From: Aphrocallistes beatrix
Taxonomy: Eukaryota; Porifera; Hexactinellida; Sceptrulophora; Aphrocallistidae
Length of the DNA: 64,000 bases
Reading direction: 5' to 3'
Assembly: GCA_963281255.1 (NCBI GenBank)
Contig: OY725488.1
Coordinates: forward strand, 1,897,986 to 1,961,985
Below the pieces are notes generated by a model. That model made no database searches and had not been told where the DNA came from. It saw nothing but the letters and a program-made list of their open reading frames with translations. A program made the position numbers and the translations under genes. Positions 1 through 11,745 of this stretch are shown here, one piece after another. Position 1 is the first letter of the stretch; the number at the start of each line of letters is the position of its first letter.

Positions 1-450
1 TTTTTGGCATGTGGGAGTCTTTTGGCTATGGCTCCACTAAGTTCTGAGCTAAGACGAAAATGTCGACTCATCATCGAATTATGACGTCATTGTCACCTTT
101 TTTATAATTAGAAATGTCAGTTTTTCGACTATAACTCACTCATTGCAGGTGATAGAAGGCTGAAATTTTAATCGAATGTGTATATTGATTTACCTCATAT
201 ATGATACAACTTTCATCAAAAATGAAGACTCATCACTCTGTTATGACGTCATCATTACACATCAAAATTTTTAAAATTGACAAATTTGGTGATTTTTCGT
301 GCGATATCGATTATAACAGAAGGACAGACGTATTTAGAGATGTTATCTCCCATATAATTAATCAATGTAACCCTACGTTCCCGTAGGGCGCCTCTGGCGG
401 ACACAAAGTGTCCGCCATCCGCGCAGCGCAAGCAAGCGATGCGCGCTTGT
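1..450 (+). repeat. R1 interspersed repeat, copy A (left part cut by window edge)
   Basis: This is a member of the most frequent repeat family in the window. The left block (GGCATGTGGGAGTC... TATGGCTCC) is followed by several TGACGTCAT motifs. The GC-rich 3' end holds a CGGACAC-aaa-GTGTCCG hairpin and a terminal block ending GCGCGCTTGT at 450. Other copies lie near 2.3, 17.7, 21.7, 23.3, 25.9, 27.6, 28.6, 40.2, 42.8 and 63.5 kb. No reading frame is conserved, so it is non-autonomous. Positions 451-683 hold nothing I recognise. Confidence 0.85.
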
Positions 451-683
451 ATATATAAGAACCAGAGTGAAAAGGGGCATTATAGGCTTTAGGTCTTATT
501 CTTACTTAGCTGTTTCACGTATTAATCCTACCCCATATTAGGCCTTATTCCGGCGATGCCACATATGTAAATCAAATATTATTTGATCAAAATCCCACAT
601 CGATAATGCTTTGATCAAAATCCGACATAGTCATCGATCAAAATATACAGTCTCGAACCATAACAAAAAACTATAACACGCTT

Positions 684-729
684 AAAATCTGCTTTTTGTG
701 CCTGGCAGTTTATTCAATCAATTCGTTAT
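684..729 (-). repeat. R1 fragment (left terminus only)
   Basis: Reverse-complement match to the R1 left terminus (TAACGAATTGATTGAAG type, here ending TCAATCAATTCGTTA). A mariner element sits a few bases away in the adjoining TA-rich run. Confidence 0.7.
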
Positions 730-737
730 ATACTATA

Positions 738-2067
738 CTACTGGCGTTCAATAAGTAGTCGTTATTGCGATATATCTTGTTTGTTTGATTTGATTTAGAA
801 TTGGGTTAGTATATCTAATGTAACCTTACCGATGCTCTTTCAAATGATACTTTACTTTTTCAATTCTGAGATTTGGTTTTAATACTGTGGCTATTATTAG
901 TTTGGCATTTTTATATACTTTATTATGACTTCCGAGAGTGCAGATTTCAAAATTGAGCGGCGAGCCTATGTAAAAATTCGTACGCTTATCCAATTTTCTC
1001 GAACCGACATCCACAAGGATTTGATGGATGTTTATGATATGACTCTTCCATATTCCACGATAGTCGACTGGGCCCGACGTTTTCGCGAGGGAAGAGAGTC
1101 GATCGAAGATAAGCCAAGAGCAGGGTGGCCGATTTCCGGCGCCAGTGACAAATGTGTCCTCGAGGTTTAGGAATTACTTGAAGAAGACCCTCATATTTCA
1201 TTGGTGGAGATAGCTAATGCAGTAGGGGTCTCAACGGGAACCGCTCATACCATTGTGCGTGGCAATTTGCAATTTAGGAAAATCTGCGCTCGGTGGGTCC
1301 CGCATGCACTAACACAGGCCCAGAAAGTCAAGAGGGTTCAATGTGCTCAAAGTTGCTTTCTGACTTCGATAGAACCGACTCCAGGAGACTATTCGAGATC
1401 GTGACTGGTGTTGAGACTTGGGTGCGTTATATAGCGAGCCTTTGTCAAAGGAAGCTAACAAAGTATGGGTAGCTAAAGGCCAGGACCCACCAATGATCCC
1501 CCGACATGACTTCCGGAACCCCAAGGTTATGTACTGTATATTTTTTGATTCTTATGGTCCAGTCTGCCAGATTTGTGTCCCCAAGAATACCACTATCACT
1601 GGATCATCTACATGAATGAGTGCCTGTCTGAGGTAGAGAAATTATACCACAATCGACGGGCAAGGACTGGGACACGTGGACTGAGATTATTGCATGATAA
1701 TGCCCGACCCCACAAGACCAAGCTAGTAAGGGAAAAGTTAGATCGTATGAGAGTCGTAGAGCTAGATCATCCTCCCTACTCACCAGACCTCGCTCCATGC
1801 GACTTTTGGCTCTTCCCTAAGCTAAAGAAACACCTGTCAGGGAGGGAATTCGAAAGTCGGGCTCACCTCGGATCGCCGATTTTTCAGTGTATGAAAGGTA
1901 TACCGCGAGAAGACTTCAAAAAAGTTTTTGGGATTGGATTAAGAGGCTAAAACTAGTTATACAGCATCAAGGAGAGTATTTCGAGAAATTGCAGCATTGA
2001 CATTAATTATATTACTAGGTTTTAGGAAATTATACTATGATAACGACTACTTATTGAATGCCCGTAG
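738..2067 (+). mobile_element. mariner element, dead, 1330 bp
   Basis: The ends are inverted repeats of about 27 bp: CTACTGGCGTTCAATAAGTA at the left and the complement of CTACGGGCATTCAATAAGTA at the right. TA target duplications lie at 736-737 and 2068-2069. Size, TIR length and TA duplication fit a mariner. The internal transposase gene is broken. Confidence 0.93.
925..1948 (+). pseudogene. mariner transposase pseudogene
   Basis: The N-terminal part (925-1404) carries the paired helix-turn-helix region of mariner transposases (STIVDWARRFREGR, then WVPHAL) and is interrupted by an in-frame TAG at 1168. The catalytic part follows after frameshifts near 1395-1430 and 1570-1600. Near 1407 the first catalytic motif, normally TGDETW, reads TGVETW, a D-to-V change. 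The second Asp survives in HDNARPH and the third in YSPDLAPCDFWLFP, the D34D signature of mariner. The stop, the frameshifts and the lost catalytic Asp together mean no active enzyme. Confidence 0.93.
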
Positions 2068-2081
2068 TATATATATATATA

Positions 2082-2252
2082 CTCCCTGGAGAAAAGTATT
2101 CGTATACCCTTCGCCTACAACATTTAAGGCCTCACATTTACTTGCGGATATGGACTAGATATGAGGTAGAAGATGTTTAAACTAATACATTGCTGCCTTA
2201 AATTATTAAGCGCGCACATTAGAGCTTAGGAATGTGTACCAACATATATAAA
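2082..2252. repeat. Tc-type TIR remnant and short copy of repeat R6
   Basis: The first part (CCTGGAGAAAAGTATTCGTA) resembles the ends of the Tc-like MITE at 26503. From 2168 the sequence matches part of repeat R6, found also near 27.0 and 56.1 kb (shared stretch GAGCTTAGGAATGT). Confidence 0.5.
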
Positions 2253-2285
2253 GTACCAACATGTATAAAAATGCGTCAAAATATA

Positions 2286-2508
2286 ACAAGCGCACTTCGC
2301 TTGCTTGCGCTGCGCGGCTGGCAGTCACTTTGTGTCTGTCGGCGGCGCCCTTTGGATGCCTAGACTCACATTCATTAATTATATGGTAGATAACATCACT
2401 AAATATGTCTGTCATACTGTTATAATCGATATCATTCGAAATCACAAAATTTACCAAATTTTCACTTTTTGATGCGTAATGATAACGTCATAATTGTGAT
2501 GAGCAAGC
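2286..2508 (-). repeat. R1 copy G (3' half)
   Basis: Reverse-strand 3' end of R1. It begins with ACAAGCGCACTTCGCTTGC, contains the hairpin region and runs to a TGATGAG block near 2500. The left half is missing. Confidence 0.8.
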
Positions 2509-2575
2509 TTTCATCCAGGCGTACTTGGCGCGCCTAGAGTCGTGTATTTGATCTTATTGTTCTTAATTAGGCGTT

Positions 2576-2715
2576 TTTGGGGCTAGGCGCGCGGCATACG
2601 CCTCCTTAGCCGCGTGGTATACGCCTAACTTAGCCGCGTGCCATACGCCTAACTTAGGCCCGTGATAATTATAAGCCTACTTAGGCGCGCGGTATACACT
2701 TTACCAGGCGTGCAG
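2576..2715. repeat. 24-27-bp minisatellite, about 5 units
   Basis: Tandem units of the form TTAGCCGCGTGGTATACGCC repeat about five times with point changes. The last unit is diverged. The block is clearly richer in GC than its surroundings. A loosely similar GGCGC-containing stretch occurs at 7410-7475. Confidence 0.75.
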
Positions 2716-2941
2716 TAATATGACTTTAAATTTTTACAATATCATATTTTTCCTATACCGTATTGCATCGTAGAAAGGATATATAACAATATGCGTATAC
2801 AAGTATTTCAGGAGTAAAAGGTATGTGGATACCGAATACATGTACTAATTAGGACTAAGTGAATATTTGTAAGTTGTAAATAGTAACGATTACAACTTCA
2901 AATGAGTCTACAATTGATATATCTTCACAATATCCTAAGAC

Positions 2942-4618
2942 TCATCCACCAAAATTGAAAACTTGGTTAATAAACTCCTCAAGTGAATTATTTGGTAACA
3001 TATGTTGCAAGTTGAAAGGAAATTGAATTTCGGAGATCTTAGGAAATTCTGGTCCCTGTTGATAAATTCTAACAAGATCTGCTACATGGGAGATCGTGAG
3101 AGCAGATCTTGAATCTAAACATATTTTGGTAGAATATGAAAAACAGCGTTCAACAGCACAACTACCAAGAGTTCGGATCAAAATTAAAGTTGACAGACAC
3201 GAATGTTCTGAGAACATGACACGAGTATACTCATCTTTGAGAAAGGATCTCCCAATGTGGAAAGGGGTAGAAGTGTCGATCTGAGGTGTTAAAGTGATAT
3301 GTCTTGAAATATTGCTAGCCTCATTCGTTAAAATTTGTTTATCAAAACCTTGTAGGTTCAGATATTTGGTCCTGTCAATCCAATCCTTATGGTTGAAAAT
3401 TATCAACCCAGTTATCATTTCGGTTTCAGGCCCGAATCTTCGAGACAACTCAGCAACAAGGTCATTGGTATATTCTTTCAGCTGTTCATCTAATTTTGTT
3501 TTCCATTCAATCGCTTTATGCCCAATAGGTTGATAACTACATGTCAATTCCACAAAGCGAATCTATCAGAGATGATACTTTGTGGGCTGTAACAGTTTCA
3601 ATTCTTGTCTCTTCGCTGACTAGCTGTGAGAATTCAGCAATGGCCTCTCTAGTAACTACAATTGCCATGGTAAGAGTCACCTTTTCGTTTTGAAAAAACT
3701 TGAGAGCGGATATTTAGCTTATCTAGCACTAAATCGAGATAAACAAAGGTGATTATCATCCTTTTCGAATGTATAGCATTTAACAGGCCCATAGCTCATG
3801 CTCTATCGTCTACATCGTAACCACTGTTGTCCTGAATGAAATCCAATGTTTTTGCAATAGCAATGTACATCTTTAGTAAGCGCTTCAGTACATTACCATG
3901 TGAAAGTCATCGAGTAGGTGCAATTTGAACTAGTTTGATCGCTTTTTTAAGTTGTATAACGCCTTTGCTGTACAAAGACCATCACTTATGATTTGGGAGC
4001 TCTTGGCTACTGTATTAGCTACTAACTGTAAGCGGTGAGCTCTACAGTGCTGAAAGATGAGGTTTTGCAATTTCTAAACAGTCTTCATTAGGCCATATAC
4101 TCCATTAATATGAGAACTCATGCTAGCAGCCCCATCAAATGATGCAGATTTTAAATACTTTGTATCAAGATCTAGCTATCGCAGAACCATTTCTACTGCA
4201 ATAAAAATATCAATAGCTATAGTCCTTTGCGCAGGTACACATTGTATCAGTTCTTCCATTGGTTCAAATGTGACCCGATGAATGATTTTGGCATATATTC
4301 CCAACAACGACTGTCCATGAAGAGAGGTTTCGTCTGCCATAAGTATCTACCCATGGAATTGGGAAATTGATTGTTTGATTATATTTGCTGTTTTCTTATC
4401 TAAGATGGTGGACATAAGCTCAAGAAATTCTGTCACTGTTACTTTTGTGCGATAAGTAGCTGTTATATCACTGGTCTGTGAAAAGTGGCGAAATTACAAT
4501 AGTATAACCCATCCACTTCTTCCACCCAGGGGTAACATTCCTTCACAGGCGCAGTCTTTTTCTTTTTGGTCAACTTCCCCGAGAAAGTTGCAGAATTGAT
4601 GTCTTCATTCTCAGACAT
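2942..4618 (-). pseudogene. hAT transposase pseudogene (decayed)
   Basis: The start is at 4618 (MSENEDINS, then a Lys-rich KKKKTAPVKECYPW block). A frame change and many stops follow. A central fragment reads SASFDGAASMSSHINGVYGL, the catalytic DGA region of the hAT RNase H fold. The last 203 residues (2942-3553) are open and hold a dimerisation-like block, SCAVERCFSYSTKICLDSRS, comparable to the ERxFS motif of hAT C-termini. It resembles hAT-derived proteins of the ZMYM/DUF4371 type. Intervening frames are too damaged to encode a protein. Confidence 0.75.
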
Positions 4619-5047
4619 TAATATCTATTATTGCTAATAATGTTTTGCATATAATAAAGTTTAATGGGTTTGACTATATGAATTAATACGATAGATTTTT
4701 GAAATGTATTATTATCATATGCAAACATTATATCAGAGTATCCAATTCAGCTGTCAGAAATTCGACATGCCATCATGTGATTGCGCAATAGACTCTTTTT
4801 AGAGCGAAAAATGCTGTTGTTCTAGCTTATTTAAAACATCGTTATCTGCATTTTCAAAATGATCGGACTAAAAAAGCTAGCGATCTTCGATCCGAGCATT
4901 CAAAATAGGGTCGCTGATCCTCATTCGATCGTCAAAAAAGGATAGCGATCGTGATTGAGCGATCAATGATTGCACGATCCTAATGCCCTACTAATCATTT
5001 GTAGAGTCAGGGCCTCACCAACTCTACTTAAGCTTATTCATCTATAA

Positions 5048-7278
5048 CAGTGGTTCCCAACCTTTCCTAACTCACGTACCCCTTCGAGATAGAAAATTTA
5101 CCGCGTACCCCTGTGAAAAAGTATAGTTGAGTTTATTATATGTTTATTTACTAGAAAGAATTGCTTTGAGGAGTAGATTTATATATAACGTACTGTATAA
5201 TAAATTACGTCTGTTAATGAGACGGTTGCGATTGCTTCAATGCAGCTACGTAGTTTCTTAATGTCAGGCGAAGTCTTTGCAATTGCACATCGCATGTCGT
5301 CTTGAACAGACAATCGATTCCTGTGTTTGGATTTTATGTGAAACAGTTTCGAAAAACCGGATTCACACAAGTAAGTGGAAAGAAATGGGAGTAGCAGTCT
5401 AATAGCTAGTTTAGATACTTTGGTGTAGGCATTGACCATCTTGCACCATAAACTAATCAGATGAACTTCAGCGAACAATTCTTTTAGATTGCTATCATTG
5501 ATCAATTCAATCAATTCTTCCTGTTCGGCTTCTGAGATCGAATTAAAATCAACTTTGGAAGGATTTCTGACAAATTTGTAATCTCTGTCATTCACATCTT
5601 CAAAATATGACAAAAATTCTTTCTGTAGTGCTCTCAAGTGCACCAGAATTACCTCTTCCGTTTCAACATCTAAAACTGTCTTCTTCTCCGTAGCGAGTGC
5701 ATTCAAAGTATGAAACGGGTCCAATTTTCCTTTGCTAATTTGACCACTCCACAGCTCTAGTTTCATTATGAATGCATTGACCTTATCCACAAAGTCAAGT
5801 ATCGTGTTTTCTATTCCTTGCGTGGATAAATTTAGTCTATTCAGTTGAGAAAAAATATCAACAAGGTAGGCAAGTTTTAGGCTCTGCTCGACAATGTTAA
5901 AATGCAACATAAAGTCTTGTTTATTCTTTTGCAAAATAAACTCTTGAATTTCGGCTCGTAATTCAAACACTCGCTTAACAACATTGCCTCTAGATAACCA
6001 GCGCACTTCTGTGTGAAATAGAAGGGTTTCTGAACTCGCATCTAGATCTTTACATAACTCTCGAAATAGACGTGTATTCAAAGAACTACTCTTAATATAG
6101 TTTACCAATTTTATAACCCCAGACATAACATCCAAAAGCAAAGGTGGGAGTGTTTTAGCAGCAAGAGCATGTCTATGTATCATGCAATGAAGTGACAAAA
6201 CTTCTGGAACTTGAGTTCTAACTCGGGCTTGAAATCCTGAATGACGTCCTAACATTGCAGGAGCCCCATCAGTACAGACACCACATAGGTTTTGCCAGAC
6301 CAAACCGTTATCGATAAAGAATTCGTTAACTTTTTCAAAAACATCAATTCCTCTTGTTGTTGTTTGTAAAGGCAGACAAAAGAGAAAATCTTCTTTGAAT
6401 TCCCTATCATGGATATATCTGGCAAAGCAAATTAGCTGAGCACATGAAGCTACATCTGTTGACTCATCTAACTGGATACTGAATAAACCCAATGGTGCTG
6501 TTTTCATCTCAGATACAACTTGTAACTTGACATCTTCTGACATATCTACGATACGACGGTGAACAGTGTTATTGGAAATGGATAATGGTGCTAATTTCTT
6601 AACGTTATCTTCACCTAACATTAACTTAACTGCTTCTTTGATGCAAGGAAGGATCAAAGTTTCCCCAATTGTATGTGGTTTCTTTTGTTGAGCTATTTTC
6701 AAGGAAATAGCATAAGACGCTTCAATTGCCGAAACTGAAAGCTGATTAAACGTTCCAGTGGTATCTAATCGGGCTTTCTTTACACCACTTTTTTTTCGTT
6801 CAAAATATGAGGGATCTCTGCCTTTAAGTTCAGGATGACATGTTTCAAAATGCCTACTCAAAAGGCTTGGTTTCATGCTGTCAGCAGAAAGTGTTTTAAG
6901 GCAGAAAACGCATTGTGGACGCTCAATGTTATTGATATTGATCGAAGTAAAACCATATTTGATATATTCGTCGGAATACAATCGTCTTTTCTTTCCAGAT
7001 GCCATTATGAATAAAGGTACACAATATTGCGGAATAAGAATGTCGAGAAAAGTACAGACTATCTATTTATATTTATGACTGAAAAATTATGTTTATATAA
7101 AACACTAATGAATACATACGTAAGTAGGATACAGTGAATCACAGTAAGTTTTTAGCGCCAACTTTATTATGATTCGTCAACTTGAATCCACAAGTTACCA
7201 ATAATCTAAGATATCTCAATTAAGTAGTTCGCGTACCCCTAACAAAATGGCTCGCGTACCCCAGGTTGGGAACCACTG
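5048..7278 (-). mobile_element. intact hAT element, 2231 bp, perfect TSD
   Basis: The ends are perfect 16-bp inverted repeats CAGTGGTTCCCAACCT, flanked by identical 8-bp duplications ATCTATAA at 5040-5047 and 7279-7286. Sub-terminal CGTACCCC motifs occur twice near each end and are plausible transposase-binding sites. One uninterrupted transposase gene fills the element on the minus strand. Perfect TIRs and TSD with an open gene indicate a recent insertion, unlike every other hAT in the window. Confidence 0.96.
5179..7005 (-). CDS. hAT family transposase with BED-type zinc finger (ZBED5/SCAND3-like)
   Basis: This 608-residue open frame encodes a cut-and-paste transposase. Residues 32-57 form a BED-like zinc finger with C32, C35, H52 and H57, expected to bind the element ends. 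The RNase H-like catalytic region shows D180 in QLDESTD, D246 in CTDGAPAM, W336 in HTEVRWLSRG, and E548 in the C-terminal block YLCESGFSKL that also takes part in dimerisation. Length and order match full-size hAT transposases of the group that gave rise to vertebrate ZBED5/SCAND3-type genes. There are no stops or frameshifts. Two AATAAA signals lie just past the stop on the minus strand (near 5143-5148 and 5132-5137). The start at 7005 precedes a basic MASGKKRR stretch. Activity is inferred, not shown. Confidence 0.95.
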   Translation of the reverse strand: MASGKKRRLYSDEYIKYGFTSININNIERPQCVFCLKTLSADSMKPSLLSRHFETCHPELKGRDPSYFERKKSGVKKARLDTTGTFNQLSVSAIEASYAISLKIAQQKKPHTIGETLILPCIKEAVKLMLGEDNVKKLAPLSISNNTVHRRIVDMSEDVKLQVVSEMKTAPLGLFSIQLDESTDVASCAQLICFARYIHDREFKEDFLFCLPLQTTTRGIDVFEKVNEFFIDNGLVWQNLCGVCTDGAPAMLGRHSGFQARVRTQVPEVLSLHCMIHRHALAAKTLPPLLLDVMSGVIKLVNYIKSSSLNTRLFRELCKDLDASSETLLFHTEVRWLSRGNVVKRVFELRAEIQEFILQKNKQDFMLHFNIVEQSLKLAYLVDIFSQLNRLNLSTQGIENTILDFVDKVNAFIMKLELWSGQISKGKLDPFHTLNALATEKKTVLDVETEEVILVHLRALQKEFLSYFEDVNDRDYKFVRNPSKVDFNSISEAEQEELIELINDSNLKELFAEVHLISLWCKMVNAYTKVSKLAIRLLLPFLSTYLCESGFSKLFHIKSKHRNRLSVQDDMRCAIAKTSPDIKKLRSCIEAIATVSLTDVIYYTVRYI

Positions 7279-7286
7279 ATCTATAA

Positions 7287-8798
7287 CTATGGAAACATTT
7301 AATTTATCCCATCACCTTGCTAACATGTATGTGTGCTTTCTATTCCAAAATTATGACATTTTCTTTGATACTTATCTTAAGAGCAAGTTATTTAACTCTA
7401 CCCCCATGTGAATAGGCGCATTCACCCATATGTATAGGCTAAGGCGCCCAGATAGATAGGCTCATGTGCCAAGGAAATTCAATACATCGAGTTATTGGAG
7501 CTTTTGAATTTTCTTTTTTTTAGGTTTCCAATTATAAAGTAAAGATACAACTGTTCAATAATTTAGTGAAGACTTTTACAGATTCATTGAATATATCAGT
7601 AGGTTCTGTTAATAAAGGTGGATTTTCAGGTTTTGGTCCTGAAAATTACTTCCGATTTGGTGAGTCAAACTTTTTATAGGAATAATGTAGCTACATTTAC
7701 GTAAACTCTCAATTGATATAAATGTTTTAAAAAGTCCCCTATAGATAGGATGTGCTTCAACAATTCCTGAGTTGAAAGGTAGCATTTTATGTAGCATTAC
7801 CAACCTAAGAATTTTGAAATCAATCCCATCTCGTCTTTGGCAGCGTTTTCTCGCCACTAATGAATTACACAATGAACTTTAATGATAAAATGTGGATTTT
7901 GATTTTGCTATGTCCTCTTGACTTCATCATGAAGACGTTATCAAGAATTTATATCTCATTACTTATAATCTATCACAAGATGTGCATCTTTCATATAAAA
8001 TTAGGTAATGAGAACGTGTTTGAATCTGGACGCAATTATGTTCATTTGAGAAATTTTGTTTGATTTGAGAATGGAATAGGTTTAAATAAGTTTGCAATCT
8101 TCATTTGTACTTATCCTACTATTATTTAAGTTGAAGATATGCAAAGATATTTGAACACATCCGCTAGAGCATCTTAGTGCTAAAATAGCTTTAATAATTT
8201 AGGTAATTTTAATATCAATTCTTTAATTTTTAAATTCAAATTTGTTTAAATCAATGTTTTGAACTTTAGAAGTAAAATATTACAAATTGACAGAATTATA
8301 AACTATGAGATGATATATTGTATTGTATTTTGCTTTTAGAGAATTTTTTATTTCATAATAAGTATATAAAATTCTTTGCATGGAAAGAATAATTTATTTT
8401 CACACATTGTTCGGTTTTACCATTTCGGTGCGCAAACTGCTGCTCCCATCTGTCCAAGATTTTCATTAAACTCAAGATTCTTTCCATATATCCATTACTA
8501 AAGCATTCCTTTAAAGAAAGTTCATTGGAGAGGCAGCGCTGGCTCGCCAGGCCATGGGTTGGCCAGGAGTGCCAAAATTCCTTAAGGGGAACAACATGTT
8601 TTTATGGTACCAAATACCTCGGATATTATGTTTTAAATTTGAGATTTTAAATAACCTAGTGCGCTTCACATATAGTATATAGTTCATGATCCAGAGTATA
8701 TATTTACTATTTGCGAATTTGCAACAATTGTAATTAGTACGTGTGGAATAAATAAGGTGTCAGAAACAAATTTGCGGGTTTCTGGGTACTAGTGAAGG
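7287..8798. other. no recognisable gene; AT-rich spacer
   Basis: The longest frame (7609-7872, minus, 87 aa) matches no family I know. It has no motif, and I do not call it a gene. A small GC-rich inverted motif (GGCTCGCCAGGC / GGTTGGCCAGG) at 8530-8575 could be one end of a lost hAT element. Confidence 0.5.
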
Positions 8799-9560
8799 CT
8801 ATATTTTGTTAGGCTGTCGTACATGTCTAACATTTCCATCATATCTACCTTCGAAATAAATCCAGTTTGATGGAGAACGTGCCAAGTTCTCCGGGACGAG
8901 AGTCTTCCAGTGGATCGCAGATAATCTTTCACGGTCTTTAGGCAAGAGAATCAGGCAGGAGAACCTCTCAGACTGTGAAACAGCAGATATTGAAATGAGC
9001 ACGTTACACACATTGCCACTAAAGCTTCTACTATCCCCTTTCCGAAAGGTCGTATCTCATAATACTGTCCACACTGTCTGTTAGCATCCTGTCTACATTG
9101 ACGGCAACTGTGCTCAAGAGGGACAATATCAAACTTCGTAATCACCTCTGTAGGCTGTCCCCACATTTCATGGTAGCCACTACTTCATAACAGGACTCAA
9201 CCTGACTGCACCAAGTTTTGGAGAATGTTTTAAAATTGTGCTGTGTTATAAAGCTTTACTCTTACCAACACCATATTCTCCTAAATCCGTTCGTGCTTCA
9301 CGGGATAGACATGGGGGACACTCACAGAGAAGAATGTGTGAAGGGTGTGTGAAGGTTATAAATGAAGGTACTGTACTTGTTGTTTCCTCCGATAGACGAA
9401 ACTACAGCTAGATTGAGCATGTGTGCCCAACATTGAACATAAATCCTCATAGAGCAGACTTCTTGTGTAATGAATAACCATTCAGATGGCTTGCAATTAC
9501 GCTTGCTCCATCATAACCTTGAGCATCTGGTCATCCTTCCCGGTATCATTGCATTATATA
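8799..9560 (-). pseudogene. hAT-like transposase remnant
   Basis: The minus strand near 9505-9530 reads GYDGASVIASHLNG, the conserved catalytic block of DUF4371/ZMYM-type hAT proteins (DGAS, then a small residue, then LNG). Downstream fragments are split by many stops. Much of the region is alignable only by short words, so the limits are approximate. Confidence 0.6.
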
Positions 9561-9991
9561 GTACTACACTGGGAGTGTTTGGAGTCCTTCAGAGTGTCCA
9601 GTTTATCCTTCCTGATTGATTGAACTAACTGACGTATTTCCTCTTGGACATTGTGATGTTCGTATGCATTATGTACACAATGGGAATGGAGCTTCTTCTT
9701 CACTATGTCACACAGCGACTACAGGAGACGTTTCGTGAGAAAACGTTAAAGTGTAGACTATAGGAGACGATGAAAGCCTAAAGTATTGAACCCTAAGCAT
9801 GGGATAGAGTAAATAATAAAACTCTATAATTCCTTGGCGCAAGAACATTGCCCTCCTCGCACCTCCGCGACGCCTCTAAATCATTATCATCACATCACAA
9901 ACATTAATATCATATATATCAGAACGCTAGGATTTGTTTGTTCCGAATTGATTGAAAAATTGGAAGAACTAAGCTTAGAGAAAAAATAACG

Positions 9992-10510
9992 TCATAGCCC
10001 TTGGCTAAACCTACTGCAGCGTCGACTCGTGCTGACCATCGAGTGATCGACAGTTTCTGGACCACCAAGCCGCCTGAACCCAGTGCTTCTTTGTGCATAC
10101 GCCAACGGTGTGTTGATGCAGAGAAATACGTCTACCGCTGATTCATGAAATCGAAGAACCTGACTGCACCAGGGCAACACTCTACTGTATATTTGCCTAC
10201 AAGATTCAATGAGTGAGTTGCACATGGAATGTAGGCTGCGAACTTACATTTTTCAAGGATGATTGCTTGAATCCCGTTTTACTTTCCACTCATATTCGAT
10301 GCATTATCACAGGACTGCCCACGACATTTCTTAATGTCTATTCCATGTTGATCCAGAAACGTTAATAACCTCGTCGCCAGTTCCAGTCTAGTATGCTGCA
10401 TCATAGGCAGAAAGTGCACAAAGCGTTTGACTGGGCCAGACGACGGCACATAACAAATCACACAAGTAAGTTGATCCACGTTAGGCCGTCAGGTGTCGAA
10501 TCCACTGTTA
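9992..10510 (-). pseudogene. hAT-like (ZMYM1/DUF4371) transposase remnant
   Basis: The fragment at 10279-10479 reads PVKRFVHFLP, then LLTFLDQHGIDIKKCRGQ, then CDNASNMSGK. This is the typical run in ZMYM1-like hAT proteins, where CRGQ is followed by YDNASNMSG. The fragment at 9992-10225 continues the same protein with an HSLNL-like block and ends in a region like the TRWSAR motif. Frames change between fragments and stops interrupt them. At about 9900-9950 lies a stretch resembling the 5' end of an R1-related repeat (AACGCTAGGATTTG), which may have truncated the gene. Confidence 0.75.
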
Positions 10511-10534
10511 CGGAGAAGTGACCAGCGCTCTTGA

Positions 10535-11745
10535 AAATATTCATGTATGTAAATACTTGTATAATTTAGTTATGTATTTTTTAGTATTTGTTCAACGATT
10601 GAGCAAGATATAGTAGGCTTTGAAAGAACTAAGAAGGTGTATAATTGACTTCAACACAAAATGACAATGCAAAAGTTGTAATTTCGCTCTTAAAATTCAC
10701 AATTTTATACTTGCCTTGTTTAAAGTAATAGCCCAACTAATAATTAAGACTCTTAGCTAGGATTAAACTCAAGTAAAATTATGTTATATTAAAAATGCAT
10801 TTTTTCCTTGATAAATCTGGCTATTTTTTCAGAGCCTGAATCTTGCTGAATCTTTCAACAAATACTCAAGAATTACAACACTAAAATATATACCTACACA
10901 TACTTATATATTTTCATTACTAAATTCACTACAGTAGTATATACTAAGGATACATTGGTGTACCTAGATAGATACTTGCTGATTTTTTCAAAAAATATCT
11001 ACAAAAAAAAGAATTTGGATTTAGGAGAAGGTTCTGTTTAACCGCATGCTATGGTAGTCTAACTCAAGATAGTGTATATATATAGAATGAAGTAATCGTG
11101 AAATTATAATACTTTTCCTAAACATATGTTTAATATTACACGAAGTTAAAGTTCACTGCTAATAATTTTGGGACATACTGTAAACAGGACCGGTCCCAAG
11201 GGGAGAGGACATCCGGGGCATTTGCTCCAAGTTTGATTCTGCGTCCCGGATTTTTTTTTTGGCCCCTCCTCGCCCAGATTTCAAAATTCCTGAGACCACC
11301 CCTTGACTGTAAATGCCTATGCCTGCCAATCTCGGTTTGAACAAGCCATAACATACTCAATTAGGTTTTAATGTGGAATTTAAGATGACCATATTCGAGC
11401 TGAATATTTTCCTTGATGACTCAGGAATGTGCAACATTCCGTTCTCAAACCTCCTAGTAACCCCATCGAGTGACCCCTTGTTTTGCTCCCCTATATTCCA
11501 TGAGTTCAAATAAACATAAATCAACACTCTACATGATAATTTAGTAGGATTTCATGAATTATTCAGGCGCCATCCCAAAATATTTAAGCTTGCATTAAAA
11601 AAATTACCAAACATGCCAAAGTTGCATCGACTTAATTTTGGTCGAAGAGACCCCCAAGAACTCAAAACCACCAAAAAGTTCTTATTTCTCAAATTTCTCG
11701 GTTGACTCCTAAATCCTGGATTTAGTCCTGGACTATTGCAAGAAA
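10535..11745 (+). repeat. R3 palindromic-family copy, one long arm
   Basis: At its left end this copy has a 320-bp core (10565-10885) with inverted ends of about 50 bp, TTTAGTTATGTATTTTTTAG at the left and its diverged complement at the right. The arm that follows matches both arms of palindrome P3 at 48.8-53.3 kb through shared words such as GTTTAATATTACACGAAG and GGACCGGTCCCA and the GTGACCCCTTGTTTTGCTCC block. The other arm is lost at the junction with the hAT remnant. The reading frames inside (11136-11360 and 11552-11944, minus) match no family. Confidence 0.75.

Noticed and set aside
2286..2360. GC-rich R1 3' ends taken as rRNA, tRNA or bacterial contamination
   Set aside because: They recur as the terminus of a dispersed repeat with defined ends; no tRNA or rRNA features are visible.
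3096..3533. Plus-strand frames opposite the hAT pseudogene at 3 kb
   Set aside because: Shadows of the minus-strand coding sequence.
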